Shown: one piece after another, positions 16,064-22,706 of the stretch
Layout: every line of letters begins with the position of its first letter
Position numbering within the stretch: position 1 is the first letter of the stretch
NCBI GenBank assembly: GCA_964484785.1
Contig: CAZAFD010000008.1
Location: 1 to 32,434, forward strand
DNA from: CAZAFD01 sp964484785
GTDB taxonomy: Bacteria > Pseudomonadota > Alphaproteobacteria > Rickettsiales > UBA1997
Direction of reading: 5' to 3'
Length of the DNA: 32,434 bases
The notes under the pieces: model-generated
The model's input: the letters and a program-made list of their open reading frames with translations, nothing else
Told to the model about the DNA's origin: nothing
Database searches by the model: none
Position numbers and translations under genes: made by a program

Positions 16064-18586
16064 TTAGAGATAGCTTCCGGTAATACTGTTTTTATTGCCC
16101 GCAATACTTTCTGGTCTTCCTGTGGCAACAATTTTTCCACCAGCTTCTCCTCCGCCTGGACCCATATCGATTATATAATCAGCATTGGCAATCATATCCA
16201 AATCATGTTCAATTACAACTACAGTGGCGCCACTGTTTAATAGTTTCTGGAATACATTTATTAATATTTGAACATCCTTAGGATGTAAACCGATTGTTGG
16301 TTCATCAAATACAAAAAGTGTATCTTCTTGAGATTTTCCTATTTCGGAGGCAAGTTTTAAACGTTGTGCTTCACCACCTGATAAAAGAGGCGTAGCTTCT
16401 CCGAGAGTTAAGTAACCTAATCCTAAATTAGCCAGCACATTTAAGCGCTTTGTTTCTGTTAAGATAGATAAGGCTTTTTGTATTGTCATACCCATAAAAT
16501 CGTTAATAGAATACCCTAGTTGGTCTTTAGGTGAAGTATAAATAATATTTTTAGCATTTTCTGCGTATCTGTAACCCTTACATTCTGGACAAGTTATTTC
16601 TACATCTGGCAAGAATTGTACATCCATTGTTATTTGGCCAGTACCATCACAAGTTGGACAACGCAATGAACCTGTATTATAGGAAAAATCAGAAGCCTTT
16701 AATTTTAAGTCTTTTGCCATATTTGTTTTTGCAAATAGATTTCTTAAATCATCTAGTACACCACTATAGGTTGCAAGAGTAGAACGAATGTTAGCACCAA
16801 TTGGAGCTGCATCAATTAAATGTACTTTTTTAATATTACTACTAGAAACTTCCAGGATATGTTCTGGTAGTTTCCGATCTAGTATACTATTTTGTAATGC
16901 TGGCACAAGACTTTCCAAAATCATTGTTGTTTTACCAGAACCCGAGACCCCAGTTACTACGGTTAGTCTACCCTTTGGTATACGTAGATTTAAACTATCA
17001 ACTGTATGTAGTGGTTTTGTTTTTAATAATATTGTTCCATTATTAAACATTTCATCATCAGAAGCTTGCTTGCGTATAATAACTTTCTCTGTTTTCTTTA
17101 TAAATGGACCAATTATAGATTTTGTATTATCTGTTATTTCTTTAATGTTTCCATTGGCTATTATGTTTCCCCCATATTCTCCGGCTCCCGGTCCTATTTC
17201 GATTAAATAATCTGCGGTTTGTAAAACCCTGATATCGTGATCTACGAGAACCACTGTATTTCCATAACTTACTAAATCCTTTATAATATGTAAAAGACCT
17301 TCTATATTGGCTGGATGTAGTCCGATAGAAGGCTCGTCTAAAACATAAAGAACACCAGTTGTATTGTTTCTAACTGCTTTTGCAAGCTGAACTCGTTGAC
17401 GTTCTCCAGTAGAAAGACTTGTTCCCTCTCTATCTAGAGAAAGATAACCTAGACCAAGTTCTTGTAGGCGCATTGCCGTGCGATTAAATTGATTGGAAAT
17501 GCTAATTGCCATTTCTTTGAGTTTAGGTGGATATTGATTTGGTATTTGATGCAACCATTCAACAGTTTCATCTAGGGATAGACTTAGTATTTGTGGCAAG
17601 GTTTTATTGCAAATTTCAGATGAACGTGCTTCTCTTCTTAATCTAGTTCCGTTACATTCTGGACAAATACTTTGTTTTAAGAATCTCTCTACTCGTTTCA
17701 TACCCTTTTCATCTTTGACTTTTGATAGAGCGTTTTCTACTGTATAAACAGCGTTAAAGTAAGTAAAATCCATTTCTCCTGCAAGATTACTACTTTTAGC
17801 TTTATAGAGTATATGTTTCTTTTCTGGAGCACCGTGAAAAACTATATCTTTTTCTCGATCTGTTAATTGCAAAAACGGTATATCTGTTCTTACGCCCATT
17901 TCTCTACATACGTCAGTCATAAGCGACCACATTAGTGAATTCCATGGCGCTACTGCTCCTTCATCAATTGTTAGATTTTCATCTGGTACAAGTGTAGTTT
18001 CGTCAACGATACTTACTATACCGGTTCCTCCGCAGTTACTACATGCTCCGGTACTATTAAATGAAAAACTTTCGGCGCTTGGTCCAAAAAAAGAAATTCC
18101 ACAGATTGGGCAAATTAACGATTTATCAAGTGCAACATTTACTGATGGGGTTAAACGATGTCCGTTAGGACAAACATGACTTCCCAGTCTTGAAAATAAC
18201 AAGCGTAAACTATTCGATAATTCGGTCATTGTCCCAAATGTTGAGCGTACTCCAGGAATTCCAGGTCTTTGATGAAGGGCTAATGCTGCTGGAATATTTT
18301 CGATACTATCTATTTTTGCTTCAGCTGCTTGTGTTAACCTTCTTCTAGTGTATGCAGACAAAGCGTCTAGATATCTTCTTGAGCCTTCTGCATATAAAAC
18401 TCCTAGAGCTAAAGAGGACTTTCCGGAACCAGAAACTCCGCAAATTGCTGTTAATTTATTTAAAGGTATTTCTATATCGATATTTTTTAGATTATGTACT
18501 TTTGCTCCATGAATAATTATTTTTTGTGGTATGATATCTTTTTCTGTTGTTTTTATCTTGATATTATTCTGCATATTGTTATCCAT
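16064..18586 (-). CDS. UvrA-like ABC ATPase of class II (UvrA2 type), lacking the UvrB-binding domain
   Basis: The 840 residues hold two ABC ATPase modules: Walker A 'GVSGSGKSS' at 50-58 and a second 'GVSGSGKTT', with signatures 'LSTGERQRVQLA' and 'LLSGGEAQRLKLA' and Walker B 'LDEPSIGLHP' and 'FDEPTIGLHP'. Zinc motifs 'CPICG...CSNCGG' and 'CPTCDGTG...CPECKGYRY' are present. Canonical UvrA is about 940 residues. Here only some 20 residues separate 'SHVCPNGH' from 'SLICPICG', where UvrA1 has its UvrB-binding domain, and 'RPGIPGVRSTFGT' replaces the usual 'SHNPRSTVGT'. That fits class II UvrA, linked elsewhere to damage tolerance or drug resistance. The ordinary repair UvrA is presumably elsewhere. 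A strong ribosome binding site (AGGAGA, plus 18589-18594) fixes the start. Confidence 0.85.
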   Translation of the reverse strand: MDNNMQNNIKIKTTEKDIIPQKIIIHGAKVHNLKNIDIEIPLNKLTAICGVSGSGKSSLALGVLYAEGSRRYLDALSAYTRRRLTQAAEAKIDSIENIPAALALHQRPGIPGVRSTFGTMTELSNSLRLLFSRLGSHVCPNGHRLTPSVNVALDKSLICPICGISFFGPSAESFSFNSTGACSNCGGTGIVSIVDETTLVPDENLTIDEGAVAPWNSLMWSLMTDVCREMGVRTDIPFLQLTDREKDIVFHGAPEKKHILYKAKSSNLAGEMDFTYFNAVYTVENALSKVKDEKGMKRVERFLKQSICPECNGTRLRREARSSEICNKTLPQILSLSLDETVEWLHQIPNQYPPKLKEMAISISNQFNRTAMRLQELGLGYLSLDREGTSLSTGERQRVQLAKAVRNNTTGVLYVLDEPSIGLHPANIEGLLHIIKDLVSYGNTVVLVDHDIRVLQTADYLIEIGPGAGEYGGNIIANGNIKEITDNTKSIIGPFIKKTEKVIIRKQASDDEMFNNGTILLKTKPLHTVDSLNLRIPKGRLTVVTGVSGSGKTTMILESLVPALQNSILDRKLPEHILEVSSSNIKKVHLIDAAPIGANIRSTLATYSGVLDDLRNLFAKTNMAKDLKLKASDFSYNTGSLRCPTCDGTGQITMDVQFLPDVEITCPECKGYRYAENAKNIIYTSPKDQLGYSINDFMGMTIQKALSILTETKRLNVLANLGLGYLTLGEATPLLSGGEAQRLKLASEIGKSQEDTLFVFDEPTIGLHPKDVQILINVFQKLLNSGATVVVIEHDLDMIANADYIIDMGPGGGEAGGKIVATGRPESIAGNKNSITGSYL

Positions 18587-18588
18587 TT

Positions 18589-18594
18589 TCTCCT
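18589..18594 (-). promoter_or_regulatory. Ribosome binding site of the UvrA2-like gene
   Basis: AGGAGA on the minus strand, ending two bases before the ATG (18586-18584). This spacing is short, but the match is the strongest Shine-Dalgarno sequence in the window. Confidence 0.6.
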
Positions 18595-18674
18595 AAAATG
18601 AGATTTTTCTTAAAGCTTTATAAATCTATACTATTAGTTTTTAGTAGAACATAATTCATTTTATTTTAATGACA

Positions 18675-18693
18675 ACCTGGTAAAATACTAGGT
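18675..18693. promoter_or_regulatory. Palindromic site between divergent uvrA2 and bioB
   Basis: ACCTGGTA and TACTAGGT pair around an AAA centre, with one G-U pair. In the 203-base gap between two divergent genes such a dyad could be an operator for either gene or both. A second inverted repeat, TTTTGTTT (18745-18752) with AAACAAAA (18763-18770), lies closer to bioB. TTGACT at 18707-18712 is a possible -35 box, but no good -10 follows at normal spacing. Neither dyad matches a biotin-repressor site that I know. Confidence 0.35.
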
Positions 18694-18789
18694 CATACCT
18701 TTAATCTTGACTCTTAGATCTTTTTCTGATCAACTCTATTAGGCTTTTGTTTATCAAAACCCAAACAAAATTTTACCAAATGTATCAAC

Positions 18790-19725
18790 ATGGAAAATGT
18801 TTATATGAATATAGAAGAATTATTAGCTTTATATGATAAAGACCTTGATGAACTAATAACTATTTCATATGAAATTACAAAAGAGAAATTTCAAAATAAA
18901 ATTGAAGCTTGTGCAATTATTAGTGCAAAAACAGGCCGATGTGGTGAAGATTGCAAATACTGTTCACAGAGTATACATAATCATGCTGATATTGCTTGTC
19001 ATTCTCTTATAGATGTTGAAGATATCAGACGAGCAGTGATTGCTGCAAAAGAGAATGGTATTAATAGATTTTGTATTGTTACTTCAGGTAGAGTAGTTGA
19101 TGAGAAAGATTTTGCCAAAATCCTTGAAATGGTGAAAACTGTGGTTTCTATTGATGGTATGCATTGTTGTGCTTCTTTAGGTTTGGTTACAAGAGAACAA
19201 ATTAAACAATTAAAAAAGGCTGGAGTGGAAAGGTTTAATCATAATATTAATACAGCAGAAAGCTATTATAAAGAAATTTGTACTACACACAATTATCAAG
19301 ATAGAATTCGTACTTTCAATATGTTAAAAGAAGAGGGCATAGAATGTTGTACTGGTGTCATCTTGGGTATGGGCGAAACAAGAAGGCAGAGAATAGAAAT
19401 GATACAAGCATTATCGGAATTGAACCCTAAAACTATTCCTATAAATATTCTAAATCCAATAAAGGGTACTAAATTAGAAGGGTACGGGGATAAAATTGAC
19501 GAAGAAGAAGTTTTAAAGACTATTTGCATTTTTAGGATTGCAATACCAGGTGCAATATTAAGATATGCAGGCGGCAGAAACCTAAGACTTTCAAAAAGAT
19601 TCCAAAAATTAGGATTAAAAGCTGGTATTAATGGTATATTACTTGGTAATTATCTAACTACTACCGGAGCAGATAAAGATGATGACCTGGTTATGATAGA
19701 CGAAATGGGGTTAACGATAATATAG
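18790..19725 (+). CDS. bioB: Biotin synthase
   Basis: BioB is a radical-SAM enzyme that inserts sulfur into dethiobiotin to make biotin. The radical-SAM cluster motif CxxxCxxC is at Cys51, Cys55 and Cys58 ('GRCGEDCKYCSQS'). The second iron-sulfur cluster ligands are present: Cys in 'NRFCIVTSGR', 'MHCCASLG' and 'IECCTGVILGMGE', and Arg in 'RYAGGRN'. The 311 residues are slightly short for the family but all domains are there. No bioA, bioF, bioD or bioC lies in the window, so it either belongs to a scattered pathway or acts on imported dethiobiotin. Its product would serve PccA. Biotin genes in intracellular Rickettsiales are often acquired by transfer; that is possible here. Confidence 0.93.
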   Translation: MENVYMNIEELLALYDKDLDELITISYEITKEKFQNKIEACAIISAKTGRCGEDCKYCSQSIHNHADIACHSLIDVEDIRRAVIAAKENGINRFCIVTSGRVVDEKDFAKILEMVKTVVSIDGMHCCASLGLVTREQIKQLKKAGVERFNHNINTAESYYKEICTTHNYQDRIRTFNMLKEEGIECCTGVILGMGETRRQRIEMIQALSELNPKTIPINILNPIKGTKLEGYGDKIDEEEVLKTICIFRIAIPGAILRYAGGRNLRLSKRFQKLGLKAGINGILLGNYLTTTGADKDDDLVMIDEMGLTII

Positions 19726-19741
19726 CCGCATTTTTTATGGC
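19725..19741 (+). terminator. Weak hairpin after bioB
   Basis: Directly after the bioB stop, GCC-CAT (with one bulged G) pairs with ATGGC around a T6 loop, and a T-rich stretch follows. The stem is only 5 bp, so this is a marginal terminator. Confidence 0.3.
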
Positions 19742-19838
19742 ATTTTATTGTTAATATATTTTCAATATTTTCTTATGTCTTGAAAAGATAAAAATTTACT
19801 ATACATTGTCCCAATAATCTTTAAGAAAAAAGTCATTT

Positions 19839-20351
19839 ATGCTGTACAAAACTTTAATTTTATTAAGTAATTTTATTTTTGTAGATAATGTCCTAGCAAA
19901 TCCTTTAATGTGTAGTATGTGCACTGTGGCGATTGCGTCGGGTTTAGGTATAGCTAGATTGTTAGGCGTAAGTGACTCCATAGTGGGTATTTGGTTGGGA
20001 GCTATACTATTAGCCCTTTCTAATTGGGCCGACTTTTTTTTAGTGAATAAACGAAATGTTACAAATAACCTTATAAGGACTATTGTTTATTTGTCTTCTT
20101 ATTTATTGATAATTCCGCTATATCTTGGTAAAAACCCAAAAATTTGTTTTAATTATAATAAAATTATAGGAATAGACTGTTTCTTATTTGCGGTTTTATG
20201 TGGTAGTTTAACTGTACTGGCAAGTATTAAACTTTACAGCTTTTTAAAAAATAAAAATAATGGTAAACCTCATTTCCCATATGAGAGGGTGGTGTTGCCT
20301 ATTGTTAATTTGCTTTTGGTAAGCTTAATATTTTATTTAATAGGTAAATAA
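19839..20351 (+). CDS. Uncharacterised polytopic membrane protein with a CxxC motif
   Basis: The 170-residue protein has an N-terminal signal-like helix (4-20), then 'MCSMCTVAIASGLGIARLLG' with Cys25 and Cys28 as a CxxC pair, and about four more hydrophobic segments (49-63, 80-97, 112-134, 151-168). Additional Cys are at 103, 114 and 121. The 'CxxCTVA.A.GLG..R.LGV.D...G.W.GA' pattern and the C-terminal 'FPYERVVLP' block resemble, from memory, uncharacterised proteins common in candidate-phyla-radiation genomes; I cannot verify this here. The CxxC next to the membrane and a thioredoxin two genes downstream suggest a thiol-disulfide role. It is the first gene of a tight four-gene run, with the next start 2 bases after its stop. 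Confidence 0.7.
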   Translation: MLYKTLILLSNFIFVDNVLANPLMCSMCTVAIASGLGIARLLGVSDSIVGIWLGAILLALSNWADFFLVNKRNVTNNLIRTIVYLSSYLLIIPLYLGKNPKICFNYNKIIGIDCFLFAVLCGSLTVLASIKLYSFLKNKNNGKPHFPYERVVLPIVNLLLVSLIFYLIGK

Positions 20352-20353
20352 AC

Positions 20354-20953
20354 ATGAAAGTAATAGACAATTTAGAAGAGTTTGTTAATAAATTTGATCA
20401 AGCAAAAAAAGTGAATCCTTTAGACTTGTCAAGCGATCAAGATTTATCTATTGGTATAATGAATCTAATTAGTATAGAAGAGCATTTGTTTTTTAGTGGA
20501 GCAAAGACACATGATAGCTCTTTTTACGATATGATTAATGTTATAAGAGAGGATAGAAAAGTTCTTTTAGGGAAAATTATAAAAAAATATAAAGGAGAGG
20601 TTTGGTGTATCTCTAAACACTTGCTTGCTGGCTGTATGAGATTAATGGAAGTTGGTACTAAGGCGTTAGGTGCAGATAAGAGAGAAGAAGCTTATGATTT
20701 TTTTGAGAAGGCTTATAGCTTATATTGTTTGTTTTGGGCACTAAATATGAATGTAATGGATGAACATGAAGTTAAAGAGGCTATAGATAGTGTAGATAAA
20801 AACACTAGCTTAAGAATAGAAGCTGATAACGAACAACAGCCAATGCCATTAAATGGCCCGTCTGAATTAGAAGATCTTAAACAAGATAAGGTAGGTTTTT
20901 TAGATAAAGTTAAACAGTTTGTATCAAAAGCAGTAAATTGTTGTAGAGAATAA
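20354..20953 (+). CDS. Uncharacterised helical protein of the thioredoxin-linked cluster
   Basis: The 199-residue protein has no signal peptide. Residues 1-130 look all-helical and well folded, with a conserved-looking block 'SSDQDLSIGIMNLISIEEH' (26-44), 'GEVWCISKHLLAGCMRLMEVG' spanning 81-101 (Cys85, Cys94) and 'AYSLYCLFWALN' (Cys125). Residues 145-175 are probably disordered. The tail is a short amphipathic helix ending in a Cys-Cys pair (196-197). Residues Glu42, Glu43, His44 and His89 could bind metal, but that is speculation. I recall similar proteins next to the CxxC membrane protein in candidate-phyla genomes, so the pair may be a conserved unit of unknown function. No known domain is recognised. 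Confidence 0.65.
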   Translation: MKVIDNLEEFVNKFDQAKKVNPLDLSSDQDLSIGIMNLISIEEHLFFSGAKTHDSSFYDMINVIREDRKVLLGKIIKKYKGEVWCISKHLLAGCMRLMEVGTKALGADKREEAYDFFEKAYSLYCLFWALNMNVMDEHEVKEAIDSVDKNTSLRIEADNEQQPMPLNGPSELEDLKQDKVGFLDKVKQFVSKAVNCCRE

Positions 20954-20985
20954 ATAAATTATATTAAATTTTAAGGTACAGATAT

Positions 20986-21300
<315 letters not shown>

Positions 21301-22299
21301 ATGTTTTTTAATTTTTTTAAGAAAAAGGAATCTAGCAAAGAAAATTCTCCTGGAACTAGATTCCTTTTTTATGAATGCCCATTTATTTTTTTTATAAAAC
21401 AGAATATAGATTATTTATTAAGTAAAATTTTGGTATTTTACCCAAAAATAGGTTTGTATCCAGTTATTGGACTGGAAATAGAATTCTACTTGTCAAATCA
21501 AGACGCATGCCTTAAGGACTTACGGAATGATGTTAACCACTTTTGCATCAGTAATGAAATCAATATAATAGAAGTTAAGAGGGAGGCTGGAGTAGGACAG
21601 TTTGAAATTTCGATGCAACCCTATAATGATATACAAAAATTACTTGTAGATTATAATCTCTTAAAGACATTTTTAATTAATAGATATAATGCAAGTTTTG
21701 CTGCGTACGATTTTAATATGGAATGTCCTAATGCGTTACAGATTAACATAAATTTTGTAAATAACCTAGGTAAAAACCTTTTTGCTAGGAAACAAGATAG
21801 TAGTGGAAAAACAGAAAGTTTCTTATTAAGAAATATGGTGGCTGGTATATTAAACACAACCAATATTTTTTTACCACTATATATTTATAGTGAACATTGT
21901 ACTATTAGATATAACATAGATTTTAATAAGAATCTTTATAAAAAAGGAAAAATACATGCGCCAGTTTATCTTACTTGGGGAATAAACAATAGAAGTGCCG
22001 CTATACGAATTCCGATTCCATTAGATTTTAAAAAATATGAAGAACTTGATAACAAACAACGTAGAATAGAGTATCGAGTACCATCTGCTGCTGCAGATCT
22101 AAAACTTGTTATTTATGGGGTTCTAGTGGCGTGTCTTTATGGATTAAACGAGAGTCTTGAACCTATAGAAAAAATCTCATCTAATACTCTACTACTCAAT
22201 AAAGAGTATAACTTAAAAACAATCGATTTAGAAGATATGAAACTTAACGCAAGAGATCATTTAGATATATTTAAAAAATATATCTTGTTAGATATCTAA
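21301..22299 (+). CDS. Divergent glutamine-synthetase-like protein (PuuA/GS fold), catalytic His missing
   Basis: The 332-residue protein matches the glutamine synthetase catalytic fold in motif order: 'GLEIEFYL' (Glu59, Glu61), 'EAGVGQFEISM' (Glu95, Glu102; the spacing of gamma-glutamyl-polyamine synthetase types), 'WGINNRSAAIRIP' (Arg231) and 'RIEYRVPSAAA' (Glu257, Arg259). In the GxGxHxN motif the catalytic His is replaced ('NALQININ', Gln148). The N-terminal beta-grasp domain is largely absent, and length is well below the usual 440-470. It may be a repurposed or inactive ligase. The ATG at 21301 abuts the trxA stop, yet codons 8-23 encode a terminator-like hairpin, so the real start may be a downstream non-ATG codon; the next in-frame ATG is at Met105, past the first motifs. 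Confidence 0.65.
   Translation: MFFNFFKKKESSKENSPGTRFLFYECPFIFFIKQNIDYLLSKILVFYPKIGLYPVIGLEIEFYLSNQDACLKDLRNDVNHFCISNEINIIEVKREAGVGQFEISMQPYNDIQKLLVDYNLLKTFLINRYNASFAAYDFNMECPNALQININFVNNLGKNLFARKQDSSGKTESFLLRNMVAGILNTTNIFLPLYIYSEHCTIRYNIDFNKNLYKKGKIHAPVYLTWGINNRSAAIRIPIPLDFKKYEELDNKQRRIEYRVPSAAADLKLVIYGVLVACLYGLNESLEPIEKISSNTLLLNKEYNLKTIDLEDMKLNARDHLDIFKKYILLDI
21322..21370 (+). terminator. Strong intrinsic-terminator-like hairpin (trxA terminator or attenuator)
   Basis: AAAAAGGAATCTAG (21322-21335) is perfectly complementary to CTAGATTCCTTTTT (21356-21369): a 14-bp stem with a 20-nt loop, ending in a run of six T's. It starts 22 bases after the trxA stop and lies inside the first codons of the GS-like gene. 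It would end most trxA transcripts, or act as an attenuator for the GS-like gene. Confidence 0.65.
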
Positions 22300-22309
22300 C
22301 AAGATATAT
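22278..22309. terminator. Perfect 32-bp palindrome, probable bidirectional terminator
   Basis: Sixteen bases (22278-22293) are followed directly by their exact reverse complement (22294-22309), with no loop; the core is TTGTTAGATATCTAACAA. It holds the stop codon of the GS-like gene (22297-22299) and reaches the last base of the convergent gene, so it is well placed to stop transcription from both sides. Tails on either side are A/T-rich. Confidence 0.7.
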
Positions 22310-22626
22310 TAACGGCCTTGCTCTTTGTCGAAGACATTTTTTGGAATCATGCTATTAATAATTCCACCGCTAACGCTTGGAGCGCCTGTTCCAATTTCTG
22401 GAATAGCTATGCCGCGTAAACTCATTAAGCCGAATTTATCAAAAAGTTTTGAATCCTTAGATATTGGTCCATCTTTTAAAACACCATCTGATAGTATTGG
22501 TTTTTCAATACTGGTTTCATCCAATATAGCGGAAGTAAGTTGTCCACTAATCGCAGTGGATATTCCCTCTGAAATTTTGTCATCTAGAATATATCCTGAA
22601 CTTCCTGAACCATTACTCTTGTCCAT
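22309..22626 (-). CDS. Small Gly/Ser-rich protein of unknown function
   Basis: I do not recognise this 105-residue protein. It is rich in Gly, Ser and Ile, has no Cys or Trp, no membrane segment and no signal peptide. It looks mostly disordered, with short 'ISxGI'/'SGGIINS' patterns. It is accepted as real because its codons end mostly in A or T like those of its neighbours, because a near-consensus extended -10 promoter lies just upstream, and because AAGG sits 10 bases before the ATG. The overlapping plus-strand frame (22325-22633) has GC-richer third positions and no promoter. The gene would be strongly transcribed as a single unit ending at the 32-bp palindrome. An abundant structural or secreted protein is possible. 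Confidence 0.6.
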   Translation of the reverse strand: MDKSNGSGSSGYILDDKISEGISTAISGQLTSAILDETSIEKPILSDGVLKDGPISKDSKLFDKFGLMSLRGIAIPEIGTGAPSVSGGIINSMIPKNVFDKEQGR

Positions 22627-22657
22627 ATTGTAATTACCTTATTGTTAATCCTTAGTT

Positions 22658-22685
22658 ATTATACCATAATTTCATATTAAATCAA
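22658..22685 (-). promoter_or_regulatory. Near-consensus promoter of the small Gly/Ser-rich gene
   Basis: On the minus strand TTGATT (plus 22680-22685), a 16-base spacer, then TATAAT (plus 22658-22663) preceded by TGG, i.e. an extended -10 element. The -10 is a perfect consensus. It lies in the 80-base gap after alaS, and the leader would be about 25 nt. Confidence 0.65.
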
Positions 22686-22706
22686 GCTAAATATTGAGTA
22701 AATACA

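Noticed and set aside
18707..18740. TTGACT as a bioB promoter -35 box
   Set aside because: No acceptable -10 hexamer occurs at 15-19 base spacing.
22325..22633. Plus-strand 102-codon frame with a signal-peptide-like start, opposite the small Gly/Ser-rich gene
   Set aside because: Its third codon positions are GC-richer than the neighbours', it has no promoter, and the minus-strand frame has a near-consensus promoter and ribosome binding site.
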